From assembly GCA_024195265.1 (NCBI GenBank), contig JAJLRJ010000009.1, positions 4,759,791 to 4,823,790 of the forward strand: a stretch of DNA of 64,000 bases, in the 5' to 3' direction. The position numbers were made by a program, and so were the translations under genes. Positions 12,501-24,500 of the stretch are shown in pieces. The number at the start of each line of letters is the position of its first letter. Within the stretch, counting starts at the first letter, position 1. This DNA comes from Dendrophyllia cribrosa (lineage: Eukaryota > Cnidaria > Anthozoa > Scleractinia > Dendrophylliidae). The notes under the pieces are model-generated. The model was not told the DNA's origin. It saw only the letters and a list, made by a program, of their open reading frames with translations, and searched no databases.

Positions 12501-15500
12501 GCCGTAGGTGACTGTTTCGTACCTGTGTATAGAGAAATCTGCTTGCCTCAAATTATAATTATTATTTGGTTTTCAACCGTGTTAAAATTTCTTCCGCTTT
12601 CAAATTAACATTAATGCGTTCTTTTTTGCGTGTTTTATGTACTTATATCATAATAACGTCCTTCCTAATACTTTTAACACCACCTTTGTTACTAATCGCC
12701 AAGTACACACATATAATACTCGAAATGCTAATAACTACCGACCATATTTCTGTAGAACAAACATTAAACAGTTCACAGTCCTCCATCTAGGACCTAAACT
12801 ATGGAACTCCCTTCCCCATAATCTTACGCAACTGACAAATTACTTTAGTTTTAAGACTTCATTAAAAAATACCATATAGAGAGAGCTATAAATTAAACTC
12901 GCCTGACCATGATATGGCAGCTTACACTAAATCATAATTAAATATGAGGAGCCCAATTTCTACAAGCTTTTTTAGCTTCCATTGGGCTTTCTTGCCACTC
13001 TACCTATCAAAATTAAGTCACTTAATATTACATTTAATTTTGAACTATTTTTCTAGCTCTTCCTGCTCTGTAAATTTGCAATTTTAGTAATATTTTTTTT
13101 CTTTATCTTTTTGTAATATTTATTCTATGTGGCAAATGTAAAATAAAATAAAAATAAATAAAAACTGATTAGTTACAATTTGGTATCCATGGCATCATTT
13201 TCCAACTTTAGTACTTTATGTCCGGCTCCATTTTTCATTGAATATAATAAAACACCTCTGTTATATTTTCCTTCATTACTTGCCACAGAAGTGCAAACCT
13301 AACGCTTGTTTAAAGTCAGGAATTCGTAACGCGTAGACAATTGGATTCACAAAAGAGTTGGAGTAATTTAAAACGTTCGCCAAGTAATAAAGCCGTCCCG
13401 ATATTATCGAGGGATGAAAGAAGACAAAAAAGTTCATAACAATAAGCGGGAACCAAGATAACAAAGCAATCAATGATACAAACAACAAAGTTTTTGTCAA
13501 GCGTTGACTTTGAGAGGCTCTGTTCCGCTGTTGCGAAGCTATTCTCCCTTGTTGGAACTTTTTCCAAATGGCGATGTTGCAACCACATATGATGCATGTT
13601 AGAGTTAGAGTGTAAGGCAACCAGAAATATAAAAATCCTCTTTCAGAAACATAAGATTGTAATACGGAAAGAATCGCAGAAACAGACAGAGCTAGTATCC
13701 ACGCGATAAAAATAACCACACGATATTTTCGCTGTGAAAGTGTTCGATGTTTAAACGGCCGATATGTGGCGTACAATCTCTCGCCGGATATCATGGTCGC
13801 AAAAATTATCGAGGCCTGCATGAAAAAATCGTCAACGAACCGGTAGAGCGTCTCAGAAGGTTTATTCCACTCCTTCTCCCACAGCTGAAAGCTTCCCCCC
13901 ACTAGGTACATGTAAATCGGTAGAGACACCGCCCCTAACATGAAGTCAGCAGACGCCATGTTGACCACCAGAAACAAACTTCTCTTACGAAGCCTCCTTT
14001 TGGCTGCAAAAAGAACAATTGTAAATACGTTTCCTACGACGATTAAGACACACGCCAGTGCAAAAGATACGAAAAACGCGATTCCTTCTGTCTTAAAAAT
14101 ATCGTTCGCTGATGACCTAGACTCATTTCCATTCAATGTGCTGTTATTTGAACTGCCCTTCATTTTAGCTAAATGATAAAAACATCGACAAATTCGTGAG
14201 GAGAAGACGCGTTTTGGATGGATTTGGTTATGAAAGCTTTCTTGTCATATTCGGGCAGTGAACTAAATGACAGGCAATTTAGTTTGGTTTAAATGACCAA
14301 TCATTGTTGTCCAAGCCGATTTTTATTGGATATATGTCCCGACTCTTGGCAAGCCAATCAAACTACTTTATGAATATAAGTTATTATTAAAATGATTTCA
14401 CACAGGTGAAAGCAGCTTGTAAATTCGTTGGATAAGATTCCCCTCCCTAAAATTTCCTAAAAGATTCCCTAAAATTTTCTACAGCTGGATTATTCGTCAG
14501 CTAAAATAACAGAAAAGCTCAAAATATATGACCTTTCATACAGTTTCCTTAAAAGGCACTAAAATTATATGGAAAAACAATACAACGCCATTCATTGCAA
14601 TTCCTTAATATTCCTCGTTGTTGACCCTGTGTTGTTGACAAAACAATCAAACCTTTCATATTTACCTATTTTATGCCCTTATAAAAATTATAGTTTCAAC
14701 GTTTCGATGTTTCTGACATCATTTTCAAGGCAAAGAGTAAAAATATCGAGATTGCTTGCAATCCATATATGCTAATCTAAGCTTGCAGTCCATATATGCT
14801 AATCTACATGATCAAGATGATGTTTTACATGCAACAAAGTTTGGATTAGCACAGTAGGAAATTGGTTTGTTCAAGACACAATTATAGAAAGTGTCTAAAG
14901 TCACCACTATCAAAAGGATCGCTCCTAAAACGCTTTAGAAATGCGTTTTACAAATGTGGATGGTTTGCCGCTCCTTGACAGGAAGACCTTCAATTTAAAT
15001 TAATTCATCGATTTTATAGTAATTTCTACTGAAGTGGCATAACTGTATAAATTTAGAGTAAGGCCGATCTGTCAGCAGGAATAAATAAATCCCAAAGGAC
15101 AAAGATTTATTCTGGTGTATAGTTTTATAATTGTCACTTTTATGTGGCAATGTAGTCGTCTTTACTGAATGTTCCGGTCGTCTGAGAGTGAAACACGTTT
15201 GAAAACGTACATTTTTGATTGTACAAACCTTTAAACTCCTCCACAACAACGACGTGTATTTCCGCCTGACGTGAAAAAAATATTTTAAACCTGACACATC
15301 CAGTTCTAATTCCCCACACCGCACCCAGGCAAAGTTCAAATTCCGCAGCCCCTGAGCACGGTACATGGGAGGGGGATGTTAAAGTTTCGAATTGATCGGC
15401 GCATTAGCTTTGCTCCACTATTCTATATATAAACCACACACAACCACAATTCCTTGATTCGCTCTGACGAAGGGCTAGCGCTCTAAACATTAGCTTTTCT

Positions 15501-18500
15501 CATCTTTTTACATTGACCAATTTACCTTATCGGCTCAGTTCATGAAACCAAATTTCCTGTTCCACTCCCCCACCGACGCAGCACCACAGTGCCGTTAGAA
15601 ACTAATTCCTTTATTCTTATATTTTAAGGGCAAGGCTTTGATGGAAAACATCTTTGAGTACGTGCGACTGCTATCTGACTCGTATTCCAGCAGCCACACC
15701 CTTCCGCGAGAAGAACCCATTCAAGTGCGCTCTCCGTCACTTTACTTTACCCTTAACCGGGACTATCCCGAGGGATTTACGGGACGAAACCTGCATTGTG
15801 GCGTGGGTGCAGTTAATTTACCCGACGACTTTGGACAGCTAGACCTGCTAATGGACGGAAATAAAACCGCCTTGTTTGTGATCGATGCTTTGGTAAAGTT
15901 ATATTTTCAATCTCTTTGTTGTTGTTGTTGTAATTCTTGCCGTTCCGTTTTGGAAGTGCTATACTACGAAAACCACCCACCCGCGGAATTGAGCCAAATG
16001 TACAAATCACTGCCCCCGCCCAGTTCATTACCGTTTAATTCCTGAGAAATCGTACTGAAATGCAACACACAAGACCTTCGCATTGTTTCATACTTCACCC
16101 CATTTTTGAGCTTTCCATTAAAAAGTCTTTTCTTTTTTCAGTGATTTCATGGCTAATGGAGGGGGGGGGGGGGGGGGAGGATTGCATGTAAGCGGCATTT
16201 CACGGTATTAGAAGTCCAACGGTTAAATTTGTATGTGTTGTTTGTTTCAGGCGATATCAACACCTTTCCTTCCATTTGTGTGGACTAACTCAGCCAGTAT
16301 AATCAACAGTCAGATGATCTCGCTGGACATACGTAATTACAGTACGCAAACAAAGCTGGAAATCTTGAACCTCACCGAAACAGTGGACTTGCGGATAAGG
16401 AAAGGGAACGATCCCCTGAAAACTTCGAAAGGAAAAGTAGAATACACCAAAACGCTGGAGCACAGTTTTTTTGTAAAAAATAATCGAAGCTCAATAAACA
16501 TTGAAGTAGACATACTTGGGAATTTTACCGAGCAGCCATCACTGGTGGTGTATCTCAGAAAAGGAGAACGACCAGCCATGGATGGAGATGAGAACGACAA
16601 AGTGCGAGTTATTCTACAGTTCCTTGATAGCAGCGGGAAAAACTCCAGCAATTCTACCAACGAGGTGAGCGATTTTTCAAAACTAATATAATTCTATTTC
16701 AAGGTAGCAGCATTGCACAAGGTTACAGTAAACCTTTTTCTTGTTTAACACTCAGCATTTCACAAACAGAGTTTCAGAGAGTTAAGGTGCGATTGAAGTA
16801 AAAAGATTGAAAAGTTCTAGTTTAACAAAAAGGGACTTTGAGAAAGGTGCGAGGGTTCTATCTTAAACGAGTCTGGTCATGGCTCACAAAAATACAAACG
16901 TCATCAACACTGAGGCCAATGTAACCGTATAAGGCCAATATAACCGTAAAATGGACCTCTGTTAATTTACCGAGACATAACAACAAATACTCTTTACAGG
17001 CACTTCGAAAACGCAAAGAAGCGGCCGCCATTAGGCTACTCACTCAATTTCAATTAACTTTATTTAAACACGGTAAAACGGCTCAGTAAAACTGGTTTTC
17101 AGACATGCCGTGCACTTAAATATAATCTAATCTAAAAGATAACAAAAATATATAATATATATATATAGTGGCAAAACTGTTACACTATACTGGTTTAAAT
17201 AATACTAATAAGATTAATAATAATAAAAAACACTATCTTACATCATAATATCCTCTATAAACACATAAAAATTACAATCATAGATGTCATAGAACCAGAT
17301 TCTATTTTTGTTCGAGAGCTCTTTTGTAAGCGGTTAGACTACTGAGTTCTCGTATTTCATTGGGAAGCTCATTCCAGGCAATGGCACCACGATAGGAAAA
17401 AGATCGTTTCATGAAATTAGTTTTAGGCTTAGGTAGTTGCAGGTCAAATTTACTGCCTCTAAGATTGTAGTTATGTACCTCCGAGGTCAGTTTAAATAAA
17501 TTTTGTAAATAGTCTGGTGCTATCTTATGAAAGACTTTGAACATCATAATCTGCAATTGTAACAGTTGTCTTTCATTTAGATTTGACCAGTTTAGTTTCT
17601 CAAGGAGGTCATGAGACCTGGCCGAGTAATCTGCTCTAGTTATTATTCGAGCTGCTCTGTTCTGAAGTTTTTGCAATCGATCTGTGCGTGTTTTAGAACA
17701 ATTTCCCCAAACAATACCGCAGTAGTCAAAGTACGGCTGTACTCTACCCACCTTCTACAACAGAATAGATAGTGAGTAGCGTAGCCAATAAAGAGAACAG
17801 CATTCGTGATAGAACGCTAGTTCATTTATACTAATTACGAATAGACCGACCTGGCCTGTGACAAATGGTAAGCGCCCATAGTTTCAAAATAAGCACAGTA
17901 TTCACCCTCCAACAATGAATACCTTAATACTCTTGACAAAATCCTCAGTTACTAGTGATTTCGCGCTCTCTTATCATTGCTGCCAGCAGGTGGAGGTTCA
18001 AGATCCTAAAGTACTGTTCTTTAGCAACAAGGAGTTCAATGAGTCGGCCGCTGGGGAATATTTTGTGATCATTGAGTACAATGGAACCGTAACAGGTGCT
18101 GAAGTTCCTCAAGAAGACAGGACTGTGGAATACCTGTTCGCTGCTTATACTTCAGAATGTTTGTACTGGAACACGGTAACTAACACTTGGATTGGCGATG
18201 GCTGTGTGGTAAGGCATTTGATTGACATTTATTGTAAGAACTGTCTGAATTTATTACCATAATTTATATGAAGTTGTATAAAGTTTGGTAATAAACCGAA
18301 ATTTTCGTTTTTGTGTGCTAATCCTTAAATTCTTAGCAAGCTGTTCCAGTTTCCTAACGTCATTTATAATTTATGCATGGATAGCTTACCCTTAACAAGG
18401 TTGTAATGGAAAGTACAGTAAAGTACGGAGATCTTCGCTATGATGTTATCTCGAACTCTCAAGATAAAAGGAAACTTGTTTGAGATACCGGGGTTAGGGA

Positions 18501-21500
18501 AGGTTTTAGAGAAGACTCTTGAAGTGCATGTCACCTCAACTATTCGGCATCCCGTTTATCGCAATTCGGAGATAGCTCTTAGCGGGTTGTTTCGCGTGTT
18601 CCTCTGCATCTTCTACATCGTTTCGAGATAGCCGAGTTCGAAATACAGTGGAACCTATACTACTTTGGGATACCTCCATTAAGGGGACACTCGCTGGTCC
18701 CGGCAAAACGCTCCTATGACCTTTGTAATTATAGGGGACGGGGACAGTTTTTGAGCGTCATAAATGACATTTGGAGCTCAATTAAGGGGACAGTTAGATG
18801 TAGTACATGCATGACCACCAAAGAATATTGACAAGATTTTTGTTGTACTCCAGTCATAAGTGATGGCAGTATTCAAAGCTTGAGCTCTTATTCCAAATGA
18901 TTATGTCATACTAATTGTGTTTTGTGCTATAATTACCTTTATGGAAGGCTATTGCAGTAAACTTCAATTTAAACAGTCCAAGTTTAAGTTTGCAATTTAT
19001 ACAGTTTTTGATAGCGGGGTATTCGAGATAGCGGAGTGTTCGAGATAGCAGGGTATTTGAGATAACGGGGTGTTCGAGATAGCGGGGGTCTACTGTACTC
19101 ACATAAATTATATTTGTTGTTCTAGGTCGGATCTCTGTCCAATTCAACGCATACTCAATGTCTTTGTACCCATCTGTCGTCATTTGCCAGTAGTTTCTTT
19201 GTTCCTCCGAACAAGATTGACTGGGGTAAAGTGAACCTGACTGAACTGCTTAACAATCCTACCGTCATGATTATAGTTTGCTGTATCTTTCTCCTGTACT
19301 TGCTGCTTTTAATATGGGCCCGGCGTAAGGATAAGCAAGACTTAAAGTTGGTAAGTGTTTTAATTGTTAAGTAAACACGTGGAAAAGTGTTTCATCTGGA
19401 TTTCCACCGAGAAGTAGGTTGAAAATTTCGAAGCACAGACGAGTTTTTTTTTAACCAACTTCAAGGTGTTTGGATACCTGATGAAAAACGCTTTTGAGAG
19501 TTTGATATAGCTTCTCAAACTGATCATTAAATGCAAAGAAAACGAAGGAATAAAATAACCAAAATCTATGCTAATTAATTTTTATAAGTTCGGGTTTCCA
19601 AACCACCGTCATCATTACGATTTTCTTTTTTTAAAGTAAAACTTGATGAATTAATTTAGCTCGAGGAAAAGACTTTGCAGTGTTACATGTGTGATATGAA
19701 TTGAAAAATCGTTGTGAATAGTTTCTTGACTGGAAACAAGGCAATGGAAACAATACCGCATCTGTACTTGTGAACATTTAAATATTGAACTTGTCGTAAC
19801 GTCTCACAGGATTGGCTGAGGAAACATTAGAACAAACAACAGAACAATAGACCCCATCCCTGAAAACAATAAAGCTGCGTGATACCCATGTCCAATAAAA
19901 TTGGAGGATCTAAAGAGGTGCATAGCATCTGTAAATATTCACTTTTCTTGCGATTTGGTCTCGCACATGCTTGATAACTACGCAATAGACCTTCTTATCG
20001 ATACGGCAACCATATTGATTTTGTCCCCGTTTCAACGGTCATTATGGGATGTCCAGGGTGCCAAATCAATATGGCTGCCGTATCGATAAAAAGGTCTATT
20101 TACATGCAAAGTTAAGAGAGTGTTCACGGTTTTCTTATCCGTACTAAGAATGCGATCAAAATTAACGCATTTCTTGTTTTGTTTATTTGCAATAGGCTGG
20201 AGTGACCCCTCTCCCATCAAATGATCCAAGAGATCTATATAGGTACGAGATCACGGTTTTCACTGGTTTTTACCGCGGTGCAGGTACTACTGCAGATGTG
20301 TCCATAGTCCTGAAGGGCAACCTAGAACAAACGCAGCCACGCCGTCTGTGGGACCCGGATCCAGCACGCAAAAAATTCCAGCAAGGAAGCATCGATTTCT
20401 TTCTGCTTACAGTTCCCCGGCCGCTTGGAAAAATACAGCAACTGAGAATCTGGCACAACAATGCCGGTGCAGATCCTTCGTGGTTTGTCTCTCGTATCCT
20501 TGTTCGCAATTTACAAACCGACATGACAGCTTGGTTTGTCTGTGATCGTTGGCTTGCCGTTGAAGAAGATGATGGACAGATCGATCGAACGCTACTCCCG
20601 GGCTCAAAACAAGACTTGATTAAGTTTAACTTCCTGTTTAGCTCCGAAGTGCGAACAAATCTCAGTGATGGACACTTGTGGTATTCAATACTACGCCGTC
20701 CGCTTAGAAGCACCTTCACGCGCGTTCAGCGTCTTTCTTGTTGTCTGTCCATTCTCACGTGCAGCATGCTGGCGAACGCCATGTTTTATAAGGACGGTGA
20801 AGGAGGTGAGTCTGACGGAGTGGAAGTTAAGATAGGACCTATCAGGCTCTCTGTTAGGCAACTCGGAATCGGGGTCATGTCAAGTCTGGTGGTTCTCCCT
20901 GTGAACCTCCTCGTTGTGAACATCTTCAGGAAGGCCCGGCCCAAGAATTTTCCCAACACTGGAGTGTCCTCTGCAAAGGACCCTCATGGAAAGGCCCCTC
21001 GGTATGAAGTGTTTGGAGATGACGGTGATGAAGATGACTTTTTCGAAGATGACGACGAGGCTGAGAAGGAGAAAAAAGATGAAACGAATGAGAAAAACAA
21101 GGAGAAGAAAGGAGAAAAAAATGAGTTTACTCTTCCTCATTTTACAATTTATATTGCGTATGTGCTGATTTTTTTGTTTTACACAATCCTTTCAATTGAC
21201 ACCATTATTGTAGCACTAACTGATAAAGAGTGGTACTATTGATCCATCAAAGTATAAATGCTGGGAATTATTGCGAGCCACCTTAAATACAAACTAAATT
21301 AGAATAGACCGGATGCAAATATGGCCGCCCAACAATTTTTTGTTTGGACAGGTTCTCAAGAAAAGAAAAGCAATTGAATAATGATAAAGATCAGGTCAAA
21401 ATAAGTCATTATGTGCATTTTCAAGGCCATATTCTTATTTTAGGAGAAGTTATAGGCAATCAAATTTTGGGAAAAACTTGAAAGCGAGGCTAGTGAGGAT

Positions 21501-24500
21501 AGAATGTCTTTTCTCATACAAATGCTTAAAATTTCAGTGAACCATAACTTTGCAACCGTTAAACCAAAAACACTCGAACTTTGCAAGATAATACACTTAG
21601 CAGCACTTGTTTACGTGAAAAATTGCCTGGCGGCCATATTTGTATTCGGTGTATGGAATGGATAGGAATCCATTATAAAAACTAAATAGCAAACGAGTAA
21701 GTAAAAATACATAACAATTGGAAGAAGCGGCACTCAAAAATTATAAAAACTAAATTATATAAATCTAAGTGTATCTAACCTATACCTTCCATTAAAGTTT
21801 TCCTTTTTATTTTTACTTTGTTATAAAGATATGTTCTGATTTTCTTGGCTTCCACAACCTCAGCTGTTTTTACTATTTTCTATTCGCTGACATTTGGCGA
21901 GGCGAAGTCTCAGAGGTGGATCTCGAGTATGATGATCTCATTCTGGCAGGACGTCATCATATCTCAGCCAATCAAGGTATTGGATTCCTTTTGCATTTGA
22001 TGTACTAGGTAGAGTCTACCTTCTATAGCTCAGAAGGAGGTCGGACACTTACTGAAAATTATATAACGTCATTTTAAATAAATTTTTGAGCGTAAAAAAG
22101 AAAATCTAAAATCCCCACTCAGGATTGAACCTGTGTCCTCAGCTAGGCTTAGGCTTGCATAGCCTACCGTACCAGGGTACCACCTAGCTTCTCAGGTTGT
22201 TTAGGCCTAAATTTAGCTATATGAACTGCTAACCCCAACCTCACCGAAAGCTAACCAGTTACTCCGTTATGTAAGTCTCAATAAGGTGTCCGACCTCCTT
22301 CTGGACTATGGAATCTTGACTCTTCCGATGTACCAAGACTTAAAATGTCACCAAAGTCCCCTAAAGTCCCTTTTTTTTTGTAAAACTAGCACTTTCAATC
22401 TTCTTACTTCAATCCTCTGGGACACTGTATGTTAAATAGCTCACCCAAGTAGTTTCCTTAGTTCCGACTCTTTCACAGTTTTTCTCACACAATCGGTATT
22501 TCTGCTGGTACGTGGTCATAAGCATTTGAAGAAAAATATTGGCAAATGCCCCGTGGCGGAGACAAATTGGAGACCTTAAGATTGAGGGTTTCCCCTTTAA
22601 CCGCAAACCACAAACGTCGGCCAGCAGTTTACAGTTCGGAGTTCGCCGCATGAACATAATCTGGGCTTAAGATTGAGGGGGTTACTTTTTACCTATTTCT
22701 ATTACCGGAGCCATCTAGGAAACAAAGTATACATTCATGCATTCACACAGCATCAGAAACTGGTTTTTGTTTTACTTTATTCATCGAAGTTTAACCACAA
22801 AGTAAGCTTAATCCGACTGGCAAAACATTTCCAACAACAAAAAGTCGGCTGCCATGTTTGTTTTCATTCGTTCGTTCAATTGTATTTTAGCTGAGAAATC
22901 GTCATCAAAATTACGTTTCTATGAAAAAGAATTCGATAATTAATAAGCGAAAGAGTTCTAAAAAGTAGTATTTCCTCTCAAACGTAGCCTACGTTTAAGA
23001 GGAAATACTACTTTTTAGAACTCTTTCGCTTATTAATTATCGAATATCGGGATTGTGATGTTTTTGGGTGCAAAAAAACTTGCGGTAAATCACTTACCTC
23101 TAGAGCTTGGTCTAGCCGTACAAACGTGAACCTCAAACCGCAAATCTGACGGCAAGGCACTGGTCACGTGACATCTTGACGTTCGAGGTTTGAGGGAAAT
23201 GCAAAAAAACCTCGATCTTAAGGTCTCTAATGTTGTGTAAATGCCCTGGGGTACAGTGAAAAAAGAAGGAAAATTCTTCAAATTTAGACTCATCCAAAGT
23301 TATTTGAAGGCAAACTAAGTCAACAAAAAAGTGTTTTCCTTCAGTTTTCCTCTAGTGACCGATTAGAGCAAGTTCGCAACAGATTTCTCGTCAGAAATGG
23401 AGCCAGGATTCCTTGAGGTCAAAAACACGAGGATATCAAATGCCCCGGGGTACACTGAGGGTAGGCTAATGCCCTACCCCCGGGATTCGAACGTGAGCAA
23501 ATACCCAACTAATACCGGGGGGGATGGGCACAGCTGGAATTGACTAATGCATTAGCGTTACCATCGATGAGACATTTAGCTTGTCCAGTCTGCTCCATTG
23601 GACACGGATTTTGTCTTCACCGTACTAAAATAAATGTCGTTGTTTTTGTCAAGGTCATTCTCTTTGCCGTACTGTTCGCACTGATCATCAAAGACCCCGA
23701 CAAGGCCATCGACGACGAAGGAAAACAGACTGCGAAACTGGGCGAAGGAGAGGAATGGGTACATGATCCTTATGGAGAGGAGAAGAAAAACATTGATTTT
23801 AGAACAAGCGGAGAAGTTCTCAAGCCGCCAGGCGAGGAGCAACTCCATTATTCACGGCAGCAGCGTACAAAACAGAAGCAGATGAATGCGATAATCCGTG
23901 AGATGGTCTTGTATTTAATATTTATTATCGTTCTCTGTGTGGTGGCGTACGGCAGCCGCGATACTCAAGCTTTTGCTGTCAACGAAGCAGTCAAGAGGGT
24001 CTTTGCTGACAGTGACTACACTTCACTACTCCCTTTTGATACGGTAAGCTGGCTTCTTAGAGCGGTTTTCAATTCTGTGTCGACAGTAATTTCGCAGTTG
24101 CTTTGGTTTTGCATTGCTACGCTTTGTGATTGGCTAAAATATCTCGCGTCATATCTCGACCAGTCAGAAGTAAAAGCAAAACCAATCGTGACTTGGTCGC
24201 ACGCGTTTTCCCGCGCTTGGCCCAGGCGACAAGTATTTGCTACAACTTCTGATTGGTTCATTGGATTGTCTGCGTCTATTGAGATTGGCCAGAGTAATAA
24301 CTTTGGTTTTGGTTTTACGACACTCAATTGAAAAACAAAACCGGTGCCAGGCGCGGGAAAACGTGAAACTGCTGTCAAGCGCGGGAAAATATGTAACCGA
24401 TGTCAAGGGCGGGAAAACAGGTAACCAGTGCAAATGGCGGGAAAACGGTCAACCAGGGATAAGCGTTGGAGAAAGGGCGTGAATCAAAACTGCTTCTGAT

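Noticed and set aside
20880..21168. Antisense and alternate-frame Lys/Phe-rich proteins
   Set aside because: Produced by the acidic/basic loop codons of polycystin exon 11.
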